The position numbers and the translations under genes were made by a program. The notes under the pieces were generated by a model that was not told the origin of the DNA, searched no databases, and saw only the letters and a list, made by a program, of their open reading frames with translations. DNA of 42,533 nucleotides from an uncultured Ruminococcus sp. Lineage in GTDB: Bacteria; Bacillota; Clostridia; Oscillospirales; Ruminococcaceae. Below are positions 7,161 to 16,727 of the stretch, piece by piece (within the stretch, counting starts at the first letter, position 1; every line of letters begins with the position of its first letter). The stretch spans positions 1-42,533 of the forward strand of contig CADAES010000025.1 of NCBI GenBank assembly GCA_902786975.1, in the 5' to 3' direction.

Positions 7161-8300
7161 ATGCATGAGAAAAAGAAAGATCCCTCACTGATCTGGAAAG
7201 TCACATCGGCAACTCTGGCTGTGGTATGCCTGATCGTGCTTTGTGCATACTTTGTAAAGTATGACAATGTCAAATCCGACAATAATGAAAACTCATTTGA
7301 GTATGTCAGCACAGACAGCTCAAACAGCAGCAAAAAAGACGCTCTGTCTATGTGGACTGACAGCGCACCGCTGAAAAAGCAGCTCACCGAGTATATGAGC
7401 AGGATAACCAACAAGGATTCAAAGGACTTTATCCCTGTTGAAAAGCGTATCGCTGTATTCGACTTTGACGGCACACTGTTTTGCGAGACAGACCCCGTTT
7501 ACTTCGATTACAGGCTTTTCTACTACCGCGTGACCGAGGATCCCGATTATAAGGACAAGGCAAGCGATGTAGAAAAGGAAACAGCTGCAAAGATAAAGAC
7601 GATGATGGACACGGGCGAATCTGCAAAGGGACTTGAGATCGCTCACGGACAAGGCGTAGCCTCTGCATTTGCGGGAATGACAATGGGACAGTTCAGCTCC
7701 TATGTCAAGAAGTTCCGTGATATGGACACGCCAAGCTACAACAATATGAAAAACGGCGAGGCATTTTACAGACCGATGCTTCAGGTTATAGATTATCTGA
7801 AGGCTAACGATTTCACCGTCTATGTTGTCAGCGGAACGGACAGATTCATCGTGCGCGGCATCATCGAGGATTCGATGCTCGATCTTCCGCCGAGACAGAT
7901 AATCGGCTCTGACGAAAGCATAGTTGCGGATCATCAGAACAAAGAGGACGGACTGACATACCAGTACAAGCTTGAGGACAGGGTGATCACAGGCGGCGAT
8001 TTTCTTATCAAGAACCTCAAGATGAACAAGGTCAGCGTTATCCAGCAGGAGATCGGCGTACAGCCTGTGCTTTCGTTCGGCAATTCTTCCGGCGACAACA
8101 GTATGGCAAACTTCGTTATCGACGACAACCCGTATCCGTCAAAGGCATTTATGCTGTGCTGCGATGACCTCGAGCGTGAGAACGGAAACACCGAAAAGGC
8201 CGACAAGATGCGCAAGAGCTGTGAGGAGAACGGCTGGACAGCGATCTCAATGAAAGACGACTGGAAAACTATCTACGGTGACAGCGTTACAAAGAAATAA
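7161..8300 (+). CDS. Membrane-anchored HAD-superfamily phosphatase
   Basis: The ATG at 7161 follows AAAGGAG; an upstream in-frame GTG at 7152 overlaps that site and is less likely. The 379-aa product has one hydrophobic segment (about 12-31) placing the rest outside the cell, a Ser/Asp-rich linker, then a HAD phosphohydrolase domain. Motif I is FDFDGTLF (Asp101 nucleophile, Asp103 acid/base), motif II is VYVVSGTD, and motif IV is FGNSSGDNSM. The spacing resembles phosphoserine-phosphatase-like haloacid dehalogenases with a helical cap. The substrate is unknown; an extracellular position would suit phosphate scavenging or surface-polymer editing. The gene stands alone between its own promoter and a hairpin shared with the convergent surface-protein gene. 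Confidence 0.85.
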   Translation: MHEKKKDPSLIWKVTSATLAVVCLIVLCAYFVKYDNVKSDNNENSFEYVSTDSSNSSKKDALSMWTDSAPLKKQLTEYMSRITNKDSKDFIPVEKRIAVFDFDGTLFCETDPVYFDYRLFYYRVTEDPDYKDKASDVEKETAAKIKTMMDTGESAKGLEIAHGQGVASAFAGMTMGQFSSYVKKFRDMDTPSYNNMKNGEAFYRPMLQVIDYLKANDFTVYVVSGTDRFIVRGIIEDSMLDLPPRQIIGSDESIVADHQNKEDGLTYQYKLEDRVITGGDFLIKNLKMNKVSVIQQEIGVQPVLSFGNSSGDNSMANFVIDDNPYPSKAFMLCCDDLERENGNTEKADKMRKSCEENGWTAISMKDDWKTIYGDSVTKK

Positions 8301-8327
8301 CAACACAAAAACAGTTTTTACAAAAGC

Positions 8328-8357
8328 AAAGCCGATCTCGTTTTGAGACCGGCTTTT
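8328..8357. terminator. Bidirectional terminator between convergent genes
   Basis: AAAGCCGATCTC pairs with GAGACCGGCTTT around GTTTT, with one mismatch. A-rich DNA on the left and T-rich DNA on the right allow it to serve both the HAD gene (plus) and the LRR surface protein (minus). Confidence 0.8.
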
Positions 8358-8373
8358 GTTATGATATCTGGTA

Positions 8374-11300
8374 TTACTTTACGCTCGCCTTGGCTATCGT
8401 TTTGACGATGCTGTCCGAGACTGCGGTCTTGCCGCCGAAGATAGCTATACTGTCTATCTTTCTTGATTTGAGGTACGATTTCTGTGCGTTGGAGAGCGTC
8501 AGTGTTTTCAGCGCTCCGTTGACAAGCAGCATCGGTGAGAGTTCCTTTGCCGCATACACGCCGCCTGCAAGTGCATCGGGGAAATTCTGTCCCGTTGTGA
8601 TGCAAAGGGACTTGCCTTTGAACACACTTGAAAATGCGTTGTTTATCTTTATGGCTGTCTCGTATCTGTCGTCGCCTGCAAAGCGGGTAACAGAAGCCCT
8701 TTTAAGATTCTTTTTCAGAGAATCTTCAACGCCCTTGGAAACTGCGTTCGTTCCACCGACGATATATACGTTTTTCACACTGTATTCATATTTTTTAAGC
8801 AGTGTTCTTGTCTTAGCTTTGAGTTTATCCCCGACATAGAATATCGGTGCGCCCTTTACAGCTGCGATAGGTGCTACCGTAAGTGCGTCGGCATAATTCT
8901 TATCGGTAGTTACAAATATCTCGGTCGGTTCATTCTTGGTCTTTTGAACAAGCTTTTTGGCTACTTTCTCGGCTGTTTCATAATAATCTTTGCCTGTCAG
9001 CTTTATTACCCCTACACGCAGTTCTTTGAGCTGTTTGTAGACTTTTGCTCCGATAGCAGCCTCGTTGCCGTTATTGTCCTTTGCGTTCGTCGTAGCAACG
9101 ACGATAACCTTCTTTGCCTTGAGCCTCTTTATCTCGTTTATAGTCGTCTGTGAGAGGTTGTCTCTGTCAGCGAGCAGCAGAGGTGCGTTATATGCGCTTG
9201 CAAGAGGAACGGCTGCGAGTGCGTCGTGGAAGTCAAAGCCTGTTGCGATAACTACCGTGTCGGCAGTCTTATACATACCCTGTTTTGCGGAATTTGCGAT
9301 AAGTGCAGCGGTCTGTGCTCTGTCGCTTCCTGCGAAGCGAACGACTGCATTCCTGACTGTCTTTTTTTCGGTCTTTTTGCAAACAGAGCAGGTGCGTTTC
9401 TGAACAGAGGTACGATCGTTTACGTTAAAGGAAGTCGTTTCCCAATCGCCGTATTTGTGCGAACCTTTTTTTGTCGTCTCTATCTTACTTTGAGTAAAAG
9501 TCTTTCCGTCATAGGTGACTCTTGCAGTGTATTTCACCTTTCCTGCCTTTGCACAAGTTGACTTGACAGTTTCTGTCTTGGACACTTTGGCTTGGATTTC
9601 AACTTTTGTTGCACAATCTTTACACTTAATATTCACCTTACAGCTATAATTGCCGGTCGCACTGATCTTTGACCAAGTAAATGTCGCTGTGTATTCGTGA
9701 CCTTCCGCCTTGATAACAGTCTTTTGCTTTGTGGTGACTGTGCCCTTGGTATCCTTATAGATCTTGCCGTCGGAACCTTCGTAGTAAGCGATGTTTCCTG
9801 CCGCTGTGCAGGTAGCCGATTTAGCGTCTACCTTCTTACCTGTTACTGCTGTGATCGTGGTGTCTGCTGTTAACTTAACGCTGTAAACACCGTCGGTCGG
9901 GGTCAGGACAGTACTGCCGTTCTTTACTTGTCCGATAACGCTGTAACCGCTGTCTACCATGAACTTAACGACCGTGCCGGTTACGTATCTTGAATCCTTG
10001 GTTCCGACAAAAGACATATTCTCGGGCAGTTTAATCATGTACGTATTTTTCTTTATGCTCTTGAACTTTGGCTTGTAGTACGTATTTTTGGTCGCAGGTG
10101 CAATGGCAGGTTCCCAGCAGTCGAATGTATAGGTGATCATTGTATCTTCAGCCTTGGTAGGGGTCGGCCCGGTGTATTTCGGGGTGTCGCCGTAGGCAAC
10201 AGTAAGTTTCTGCAAAGTTTTGCCGTCGGCGCCCCTGAACTGGATCGTATAGGTCTGCTTTTCAAAGACAGCCGTAACGGTAACGTCGCTTGCCGGCAGG
10301 GTGAACTTGTTGTTTGTAACGGTAACAGTCTTTCCTGCCGAGTCCTTGACGGTCAGGCTCTTGAGTATGCAGCCCGTGTTCGGATTGACTGTAAGGGTAA
10401 TGGTCTCGCCGGACTGTCCCGAGGACTTGTTGGCGATAACTGTGCCGTTGGTCGTTTTTGCGACAATAACCTTGCAGTCATCGGAAACGAAAGTTACGTT
10501 TACATCGGTATCTGCGCCCTTTGCGAACTTAGCCTTATAAGCTGAATAATACTGTTTCGGAACGTGGCACTTTGTAGCCTTGTTCGGCTTAAAGTTTCCG
10601 CCTTCGGTTGCGTTGTTTACTGTCCAGGTCAGCTCGCTCGGGTCAGAAGACATATATACATCGCTTATGCCGCTGCAACCATAGAATACAGTTTCACCGA
10701 TAGAGGTCACAGTTGAAGGGATAGTCACGCTCGTCAGCTTGCCGCAGTCGCACAACGCATATGCGCCGATAGCTTTCAGACCCTCGGGAAGAGTCAGAGA
10801 ACTGAGAGATCTGCACTCATAGAACGCACCTTCTCCGATAGATGTGAGTTTGCTGTTCTTGCCGAATGTTACGGAAGCGATTTTTCCACAATCGGTAAAT
10901 GCATAAATGCCTATCTTTGTTATATCACTGCCTATCTCGACAGACTTTATCTCCTGATTCAGTTCGTACCACGGAGCTTTTTTCATAGTATTATTATAGT
11001 CGTACATCGCACCTATGCCGCCGATGGTGAGCTTGCCGCTTTCCTCGTCCAACTCCCAGTATGCGGTGTCGCCGCAGAGATTCTCAGCTGTGATAGTCGC
11101 ATTTGCCGTTGCGCCGAACTTTTCTTTGTAAGCTGAAATATACTTTCCGGGAACAAAGCACTCGGTTCCCTTGTTCGGGCGGAAGTAACCGTCAACAGCG
11201 GTTTCTTTCCAGCTCCAGCTGAAATCAGGAGCAGATGTGAAGTAGATAGAATCGACATAATTGCAATGCATAAATGCGCCGTCGCCTACCTCGCTTATGC

Positions 11301-13278
11301 TGCCGGGCATAACTATCATTGAGATACTTACGCAGTTGTCGAACGCATAGTCCTTTACAGATGTCAGTCCCTCTGGGAGGCAAAGCATGGAAAGGTCGGT
11401 GCAGGAGCTGAATGCATATTCACCGATGGTCCTGAGCTTGCTGTTTTCACTGAAGCTGATGGAGGAGACATGTGAGCAGCCGCAGAAAGCATAACTGCCG
11501 ATAGATTCGACGCCGGCGGGGATAAATACAGATGTAAAGCTCTCGTTATCCAAGCCATAAAAGCTTCTGTTGCCGATATGGGTGATGCCGTTGGAGATAT
11601 CCAGCTCGGCTATCTCGCTTCTTATCGAATACCACGGGATCTTGTCATTGCTGGTATAGTCATACATAGCACCAGAGCCGCTTATCGTGAGTACCTTATT
11701 AACGGCGTTGTAGGACCAGTAAGCATTGTCGCCGCACTTACCTTCGCAAACAAAGGAAACGTTTATATCCGTATCCTCTCCCTTTGCGAACTTAGCCACA
11801 TAAGCTGAAAGGTACTCGGCGGGAACGTGGCACTTAGTGCCCTTGTTCGGCTTGAAGTTATTGCTTTCGTAATTGCCGACCGTCCAAGTCAGCTGGCTCG
11901 GGTCGCTTGAGATATAGATGTCGGTCAGATTGTTACACTCGTTGAATGCATTTGGATATATAGTATTTACCGATGCCGGCAAAGTTATCGTTTTCAGTCT
12001 GCCGCAGACACTGAATGCATAACCTCCGATAGTTTCAAGCTTGCTATCATTTTCAAATGTTACTGTTTCAAGGGAATTGCAGAACGAAAATGCTCTTGCG
12101 CTGATGCTCGTTACTGTTGCAGGGATAGTTATAGAACCAAGATTCATGCAGTAACCAAACGCATTAAAACCGATGCTTTCAAGCGTGCTTCCCTGCTCAA
12201 AGGTCACGCTCTGTATGCCGCATTTGGTCTTTTTTTCTGTGTAATCAGTATAACTGAAAGCATCTTGCCCTATACTTGTGATATTCTTGCCGATCTCTAC
12301 CGTTGTGATATCCGGCAGGAATTCTCCCCACGAAGCATTTGTCATTAATATAGTCTCACCGTCATTATAACCTGTTTGAAATTCCCACATCGCACCCGTG
12401 CCGCCGATAGTGAGTTTGCCGGTTTTCTCGTCAAGCTCCCATATAGCGTTATCTCCGCACTTGCCGAAGCCGACAAAGGTAACGTTTATATCCGTATCCT
12501 CGCCCTTTGCGAACTTAGCCACATAAGATGAAAGGTACTCGGCGGGAACGTGGCACTTTGTGCCCTTGTTCGGCTTAAAGTTTCCGCTCTCGAGTTGATC
12601 GGCATTCCATGTCAGCTTGCTCGGGTCGGAGTATATATAAATATTATCCAGATTACTGCAATGGGCGAACGCATTTACGTCGATCGAACTGATTGTAGAT
12701 GGCAGCGTTACGCTCTTGATACTACTATTACCAAACGCACTATATTCTATTGTCGTAACGCCTTCTGGCAGAACGATATCTGTTAAATTTACAGATAGGA
12801 ATGAATGATCCCCGATAAATTCAAGCTTGCTTTCCCCGGCGAATGTCAGACTGGAAAGATACATGCAATAGGAAAAAGCATAGCCTTTTATTTTCTTTAC
12901 GGTCGAGGGAATTGATACTGAAGTGAGTTCCGGAAGGGAATAAAATGCCATAGTTCCTACAGTTGTGATACCCTCTGAGATCTCAACAGTTTTTATATCA
13001 TCATTATAATCGTACCACGGTGTTCCCGGAACGTTGTAAGTATAATTAAATTTATAATCCCACATATCGCCCGTGCCGCTGATAGTGAGCTTTTTGGTGG
13101 CAGCATTATACTCCCATGTGGCATTGTCGCCGCACTTGCCGCTATCCGTCTGCGCACTCGCAACTATACCCGATCCTGTGAAAAGCTGCGAAAAGTCGCT
13201 GTCCGACGGAACGCTCGCCGCAACCATGAGCAGAGCCAAAGCTGCCGCAGTCAGCCGTTTGAAAAGCTTATTGTTCAT
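8374..13278 (-). CDS. Large BspA-like LRR surface protein with CWB2 cell-wall repeats
   Basis: The 1634-aa protein starts after GGGAGGTAATGT with a signal peptide (about 1-42). Four homologous modules follow, each opening with CGDxAxWxYxxxxxxLTISGxGxMxDY (near residues 48, 272, 512 and 732). Each contains leucine-rich LRR_5/BspA repeats (units such as SIPSTVKKIKGYAFSYC and TSIGEGAFYEC) and closes with a KPNKGTKCHVPxxYLSxYxxKF block. Residues about 936-1080 are two InlB-B-like beta modules, then a Cys-paired spacer with TCxxAGNIxYYEGSDGKIY and CKDCxTK motifs. The end carries three cell-wall-binding type 2 repeats (RFAGSDRAQTAA near 1312, one near 1421, RFAGDDRYETA near 1532), which hold proteins to wall polymers. 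Expected role: adhesion or substrate/host binding at the surface. There is no sortase motif or dockerin. Confidence 0.93.
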   Translation of the reverse strand: MNNKLFKRLTAAALALLMVAASVPSDSDFSQLFTGSGIVASAQTDSGKCGDNATWEYNAATKKLTISGTGDMWDYKFNYTYNVPGTPWYDYNDDIKTVEISEGITTVGTMAFYSLPELTSVSIPSTVKKIKGYAFSYCMYLSSLTFAGESKLEFIGDHSFLSVNLTDIVLPEGVTTIEYSAFGNSSIKSVTLPSTISSIDVNAFAHCSNLDNIYIYSDPSKLTWNADQLESGNFKPNKGTKCHVPAEYLSSYVAKFAKGEDTDINVTFVGFGKCGDNAIWELDEKTGKLTIGGTGAMWEFQTGYNDGETILMTNASWGEFLPDITTVEIGKNITSIGQDAFSYTDYTEKKTKCGIQSVTFEQGSTLESIGFNAFGYCMNLGSITIPATVTSISARAFSFCNSLETVTFENDSKLETIGGYAFSVCGRLKTITLPASVNTIYPNAFNECNNLTDIYISSDPSQLTWTVGNYESNNFKPNKGTKCHVPAEYLSAYVAKFAKGEDTDINVSFVCEGKCGDNAYWSYNAVNKVLTISGSGAMYDYTSNDKIPWYSIRSEIAELDISNGITHIGNRSFYGLDNESFTSVFIPAGVESIGSYAFCGCSHVSSISFSENSKLRTIGEYAFSSCTDLSMLCLPEGLTSVKDYAFDNCVSISMIVMPGSISEVGDGAFMHCNYVDSIYFTSAPDFSWSWKETAVDGYFRPNKGTECFVPGKYISAYKEKFGATANATITAENLCGDTAYWELDEESGKLTIGGIGAMYDYNNTMKKAPWYELNQEIKSVEIGSDITKIGIYAFTDCGKIASVTFGKNSKLTSIGEGAFYECRSLSSLTLPEGLKAIGAYALCDCGKLTSVTIPSTVTSIGETVFYGCSGISDVYMSSDPSELTWTVNNATEGGNFKPNKATKCHVPKQYYSAYKAKFAKGADTDVNVTFVSDDCKVIVAKTTNGTVIANKSSGQSGETITLTVNPNTGCILKSLTVKDSAGKTVTVTNNKFTLPASDVTVTAVFEKQTYTIQFRGADGKTLQKLTVAYGDTPKYTGPTPTKAEDTMITYTFDCWEPAIAPATKNTYYKPKFKSIKKNTYMIKLPENMSFVGTKDSRYVTGTVVKFMVDSGYSVIGQVKNGSTVLTPTDGVYSVKLTADTTITAVTGKKVDAKSATCTAAGNIAYYEGSDGKIYKDTKGTVTTKQKTVIKAEGHEYTATFTWSKISATGNYSCKVNIKCKDCATKVEIQAKVSKTETVKSTCAKAGKVKYTARVTYDGKTFTQSKIETTKKGSHKYGDWETTSFNVNDRTSVQKRTCSVCKKTEKKTVRNAVVRFAGSDRAQTAALIANSAKQGMYKTADTVVIATGFDFHDALAAVPLASAYNAPLLLADRDNLSQTTINEIKRLKAKKVIVVATTNAKDNNGNEAAIGAKVYKQLKELRVGVIKLTGKDYYETAEKVAKKLVQKTKNEPTEIFVTTDKNYADALTVAPIAAVKGAPIFYVGDKLKAKTRTLLKKYEYSVKNVYIVGGTNAVSKGVEDSLKKNLKRASVTRFAGDDRYETAIKINNAFSSVFKGKSLCITTGQNFPDALAGGVYAAKELSPMLLVNGALKTLTLSNAQKSYLKSRKIDSIAIFGGKTAVSDSIVKTIAKASVK

Positions 13279-13333
13279 ACATTACCTCCCTGTGTTTATT
13301 TGTCCGAATTATTAACTTTCGATTACATTTTTC

Positions 13334-13362
13334 ATTATACTACTAAAATTACTAAAAGTCAA
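13334..13362 (-). promoter_or_regulatory. Promoter for the LRR surface protein
   Basis: On the minus strand TTGACT (13362-13357) and TATAAT (13339-13334) are 17 bases apart. The ribosome site GGGAGGTAA lies just before the ATG at 13278. Confidence 0.8.
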
Positions 13363-13395
13363 TAAAAAAACGACGACTTTGCCGCACATTCAAAA

Positions 13396-13671
13396 TCATC
13401 TGCAAAGCGGGCGGCTTTCGCTGCACAACAAAGCGGGAAACTGCACATCTGCGCAGTCTCCCGCCATTTTTGCGATATTCTTGTCAAACGGCTTCTCGAT
13501 AAAGCCGCTGCAATGGACTTTCAGAGCGTCAAGAGCGTACTCGGGGTGTCCTGCTACGAACACGATATTAAGCTCGGGGTAGACGTTCTGGAGGTACTGT
13601 GCCGTTTCGATGCCGTTTATTCCGGGCATTTCGATATCAAGGAACATAACATCGTCGCTGTGCTTTTTCAT
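13396..13671 (-). pseudogene. Response-regulator receiver domain remnant
   Basis: The frame encodes the central and last parts of a CheY-like receiver: DVMFLDIEMPGINGIETA with the phospho-acceptor Asp, then LNIVFVAGHPEYALDAL and the Lys-Pro switch in SGFIEKPFDK. The first beta-alpha unit with the acidic DD pair is missing. After the Lys-Pro motif the sequence degenerates, with no output domain; a LytTR- or AraC-type effector would be expected. No ribosome site precedes the first Met. It is a decayed fragment between two intact genes. Confidence 0.7.
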
Positions 13672-13711
13672 TTTGTATGTTCATCTCACCGGTTCATTTC
13701 AAGGCTGTGTT

Positions 13712-14146
13712 CTATGTTTTAAGCTCTGTCTCTTTTGCTTTTGTGTCATTGACAAGGTCGGCAAGAGTGATACTGTCAACTACCCCGCTGATAGCATCGT
13801 TGAGCTTTTCCCACACGCCCAGAGTGACGCAGTCCTTTGCTCGGGGACAGCTGTTGTGCTCAAATTCAAGGCACGGCACGGGAGCATGGCTGCCCTCGGT
13901 AAGGCGCAGTATCATACCCACCGTATAATCCTTCGGCTCTTTTGTCAGCATATATCCGCCGCCCGAGCCTCGCACGCTCTTTACAAAGCCAGCGTGGGCA
14001 AGTACCGAGATGATCTGTTCAAGATATTTGACGCTTATCTCCTGCCTCTGGGCGATATCTTTGAGTGCGATGTATTTGTCCTTTTCACACAGCGCAAGGT
14101 CGAGCATCATACGCAGCGCATAGCGCCCTTTTGTCGATATTTTCAT
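13712..14146 (-). CDS. Rrf2-family regulator, IscR-like with three conserved Cys
   Basis: This is a 144-aa Rrf2 protein with an N-terminal winged helix (MKISTKGRYALRMMLDLA, QEISVKYLEQIISVL, VRGSGGGYML). Cys92, Cys100 and Cys106 (PCLEFEHNSC then PRAKDC) have the spacing of the Fe-S cluster ligands of IscR, so it probably senses iron-sulfur status. It has its own promoter on the minus strand and lies downstream of cysK. A likely set of targets is the CCTA-N9-TAGG dyads between metY and sufC, but the Cys-poor Rrf2 paralogue at 21815 competes for that role. Confidence 0.88.
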   Translation of the reverse strand: MKISTKGRYALRMMLDLALCEKDKYIALKDIAQRQEISVKYLEQIISVLAHAGFVKSVRGSGGGYMLTKEPKDYTVGMILRLTEGSHAPVPCLEFEHNSCPRAKDCVTLGVWEKLNDAISGVVDSITLADLVNDTKAKETELKT

Positions 14147-14179
14147 GCGCAGCAGTCCTTTCCTTGTTTTTTCAGTTTT

Positions 14180-14208
14180 AGTATAACCTTTTCTATCGGA
14201 TTTGTCAA
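14180..14208 (-). promoter_or_regulatory. Promoter for the IscR-like gene
   Basis: Minus strand TTGACA (14208-14203) and TATACT (14185-14180) are separated by 17 bases, starting transcription about 25-30 bases before the ATG at 14146. Confidence 0.8.
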
Positions 14209-14212
14209 GTTA

Positions 14213-14247
14213 GAGGTAAGAGGTAAGAGATAAGAAGTAAGAATAAG
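14213..14247. repeat. Short degenerate tandem repeat (GAGGTAA-like units)
   Basis: Five successive units of 6-8 bases resembling GAGGTAA, GAGATAA, GAAGTAA and GAATAA run head to tail between the IscR-like promoter and the cysK terminator. No role is apparent. Confidence 0.5.
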
Positions 14248-14255
14248 ACCCGAAC

Positions 14256-14293
14256 GCAAAAACGGAACATCGGATAAAGACCGATGCTCCGTT
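14256..14293 (-). terminator. Intrinsic terminator of the metY-cysK operon
   Basis: On the minus strand AACGGAGCATCGG pairs with CCGATGTTCCGTT (arms 14293-14281 and 14273-14261), with one G-T pair. It is followed by TTTTTG. Confidence 0.85.
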
Positions 14294-14300
14294 GTGTTTT

Positions 14301-15233
14301 TTATTCTGTGAACAGAGGTGTCGAATAATATCTGTCGCCGCTGTCGGGGAGAAGCGCAACTATTGTCTTGCCCTTGTTCTCGGGACGCTGTGCAAGAACT
14401 ACTGCTGCGTGCAGAGCCGCACCCGAGGAAATTCCCACCGATATACCTTCCTTTCTTGCGAGAAGCTTTGCCTTTGCAAATGCGTCCTCGTTTGAAACAG
14501 GGAGTATCTCGTCGTAGATGTGTGTATCCAGCACCTCGGGAACAAATCCCGCACCGATACCCTGTATCTTATGTGCGCCTGCTGTGCCCTTTGAGAGCAC
14601 GGGTGAGCTTTCAGGCTCTACGGCTACCACCTTTACGTTCGGGTTCTTGCCTTTGAGGAATGCACCGACACCGCTGACTGTTCCGCCTGTGCCTACGCCT
14701 GCAATGAAGATATCTACCTTTCCGTCGGTATCCTTCCATATCTCCGGACCTGTTGTCTCCTTGTGTATCTCGGGGTTAGCGGGGTTGACGAACTGTCCCG
14801 GGATAAAGCTGTCGGGTATCTCATTTGAAAGCTCCTCGGCCTTTGCGATAGCGCCCTTCATTCCCTTTGAACCGTCGGTGAGAACTATCTCCGCACCGTA
14901 TGCACGAAGGATATTTCTGCGCTCAACGCTCATCGTTTCCGGCATTGTGATTATGATGCGGTAGCCCTTTGCTGCTGCGATAGATGCAAGTCCGATACCT
15001 GTGTTGCCCGAGGTCGGCTCGATGATGACAGAGCCTTTTTTGAGCTGTCCGTTCTGCTCTGCCTTTTCTATCATAGCCTTAGCTATCCTGTCCTTTACAC
15101 TGCCTGCGGGGTTGAAGTATTCGAGCTTTGCAAGCACTGTTGCTTCAAGACCAAGCTCCTTTTCAAAGTTTACTGCCTCGACAAGAGGTGTGTTTCCGAT
15201 AAGTCCGAGTGTACCCTTGTATATGTTAGCCAT
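14301..15233 (-). CDS. cysK: Cysteine synthase A (O-acetylserine sulfhydrylase)
   Basis: The 310-aa PLP enzyme makes cysteine from O-acetylserine and sulfide. The start at 15233 ([19 protein letters not shown]) is preceded by AAAGGAGAGAGCATT. Key motifs are NPAGSVKDR with the PLP Lys47, [12 protein letters not shown] for substrate binding, [12 protein letters not shown] for the PLP phosphate and GISSGAA near the end. It lies 13 bases downstream of metY and shares its transcript. It differs in sequence from the MccA-type paralogue at 28713, which has TAGNTG instead of TSGNTG. Confidence 0.95.
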   Translation of the reverse strand: MANIYKGTLGLIGNTPLVEAVNFEKELGLEATVLAKLEYFNPAGSVKDRIAKAMIEKAEQNGQLKKGSVIIEPTSGNTGIGLASIAAAKGYRIIITMPETMSVERRNILRAYGAEIVLTDGSKGMKGAIAKAEELSNEIPDSFIPGQFVNPANPEIHKETTGPEIWKDTDGKVDIFIAGVGTGGTVSGVGAFLKGKNPNVKVVAVEPESSPVLSKGTAGAHKIQGIGAGFVPEVLDTHIYDEILPVSNEDAFAKAKLLARKEGISVGISSGAALHAAVVLAQRPENKGKTIVALLPDSGDRYYSTPLFTE

Positions 15234-15246
15234 AATGCTCTCTCCT

Positions 15247-16527
15247 TTACTTGATAGCTGCAAAACCGTTTTCAAGGTCTGCGATGATGTCGTCGATATG
15301 CTCTGTTCCGATAGAAAGTCTGATAGTGTTCTGGTTGATGCCTGCGGCTGTCAGCTCCTCGTCGGAAAGCTGTGAATGTGTTGTCGATGCGGGATGGATA
15401 ACGAGCGATTTTACGTCTGCTACGTTTGCAAGAAGCGAGAATATCTTAAGTGCGTCGATGAACTTCCACGCTTCTTCCTTGCCGCCCTTGATGTCAAAGG
15501 TGAATATCGAGCCGCCGCCGTTTTTGAAATACTTATTATAGAGGTCGTGCTGCGGATGGTCGGGCAGCGACGGATGGTTCACCTTTTCTACCAGTGGGTG
15601 TTTGGTGAGAAATTCAACAACTTTCTTTGTATTCTCTGCGTGTCTTTCAAGACGAAGCGACAGAGTTTCGATGCCCTGCAGAAGCAGGAACGCATTGAAC
15701 GGTGAGATAGCAGCGCCGGTGTCACGCAGGAGTATCGCTCTGATGTATGTCACGAATGCTGCAGGACCTGCTGCTGCGGTGAAGGATACGCCGTGGTAGC
15801 TCGGGTTCGGAGCTGCGATGCCGGGGAACTTTTCGGGTGTCCAGTTGAACTTGCCCGAGTCGATTATAACACCGCCGAGCGTTGTGCCGTGACCGCCGAG
15901 GAACTTGGTCGCAGAATGAACGACGATATCTGCGCCGAGCTCGATAGGCTTGATAAGGTACGGCGTACCGAATGTATTATCGATGACCAGCGGGATATCG
16001 TGCTCGTGAGCGAGCTTGCTGAGCGCTTCGATATCGGGGATATCGCTGTTCGGGTTGCCGAGTGTTTCAATGAAGATTGCCTTTGTGTTCGGCTTGATAG
16101 CCGCCTTTACTTCGTCTAAATTGTGGATATCTACAAATGTGCTGTCGATGCCGTAGAGAGGCAGGGTATGTGCCAGCAGGTTGAAGCTTCCGCCGTAGAT
16201 AGTTTTCTGTGCAACGATATGCTCGCCCTTGCCTGCAAGAGCCTCAATGGTATAGCTGATAGCAGCTGCGCCCGAAGCTACTGCAAGTGCTGCGACGCCG
16301 CCCTCGAGAGCTGCGACTCTCTTTTCAAGGACGTCCTGTGTTGAGTTTGTAAGTCTGCCGTAGATGTTTCCTGCATCTGCAAGACCGAAGCGTGCTGCTG
16401 CGTGCTCGGAATTGTGGAAAACGTAAGATGTGGTCTGATAGATAGGCACTGCCCTTGAATCTGTTGCAGGGTCTGCCTGCTCCTGTCCGACGTGAAGCTG
16501 TAATGTTTCAAATTTATAGTTGCTCAT
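15247..16527 (-). CDS. metY: O-acetylhomoserine sulfhydrylase, first copy
   Basis: The 426-aa Cys/Met-metabolism PLP enzyme has the length and insert pattern of O-acetylhomoserine aminocarboxypropyltransferase, which condenses O-acetylhomoserine with sulfide (homocysteine) or methanethiol (methionine). Motifs are [43 protein letters not shown] and [11 protein letters not shown] with the PLP Lys208. The ribosome site AAAAGGAG precedes the ATG. It heads a two-gene operon with cysK and fires from a promoter divergent from suf with CCTA-N9-TAGG dyads, so it is probably controlled by an Rrf2 regulator together with suf. The leader carries a short ORF ending in a Cys codon. Confidence 0.93.
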   Translation of the reverse strand: MSNYKFETLQLHVGQEQADPATDSRAVPIYQTTSYVFHNSEHAAARFGLADAGNIYGRLTNSTQDVLEKRVAALEGGVAALAVASGAAAISYTIEALAGKGEHIVAQKTIYGGSFNLLAHTLPLYGIDSTFVDIHNLDEVKAAIKPNTKAIFIETLGNPNSDIPDIEALSKLAHEHDIPLVIDNTFGTPYLIKPIELGADIVVHSATKFLGGHGTTLGGVIIDSGKFNWTPEKFPGIAAPNPSYHGVSFTAAAGPAAFVTYIRAILLRDTGAAISPFNAFLLLQGIETLSLRLERHAENTKKVVEFLTKHPLVEKVNHPSLPDHPQHDLYNKYFKNGGGSIFTFDIKGGKEEAWKFIDALKIFSLLANVADVKSLVIHPASTTHSQLSDEELTAAGINQNTIRLSIGTEHIDDIIADLENGFAAIK

Positions 16528-16585
16528 AGTATTTACTCCTTTTCAAATCAAATGTTTGTTGTTGTTTTTTGTGTCTTATTAAGGT

Positions 16586-16651
16586 TCAACAGACAGACAT
16601 TCGTCCGAATCGGTAATTTGTGCGGTTAAGCGCTGTAAACAGTATTGCCAT
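16586..16651 (-). CDS. 21-aa leader ORF upstream of metY
   Basis: Within the metY transcript an ATG at 16651, preceded by AAAGGG, opens 21 codons ending RFGRMSVC then TGA. The final sense codon is Cys directly before the stop, in a leader for sulfur genes, which would suit a cysteine-sensing attenuating peptide. No competing hairpin and T-run pair is obvious between it and metY, so support is limited. Confidence 0.35.
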   Translation of the reverse strand: MAILFTALNRTNYRFGRMSVC

Positions 16652-16727
16652 TGTAACACGTCCCTTTTAAAATGTGGTATATCGGCTTTTCGGATATACA
16701 AACCGTATTTCCTACCGGTTTGATATG

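Noticed and set aside
6116-7474. 452-codon minus-strand open frame
   Set aside because: It is antisense to the PP2C and HAD genes and crosses a terminator and promoter; its translation has no recognisable domain.
14213-14247. CRISPR array or insertion-sequence end
   Set aside because: The repeats are only 6-8 bases, have no spacers and no flanking cas or transposase gene.
15234-15275. 14-residue N-terminal extension of CysK
   Set aside because: The family start is at MANIYKG with AAAGGAGAG just upstream; the extension overlaps the end of metY and that ribosome site.
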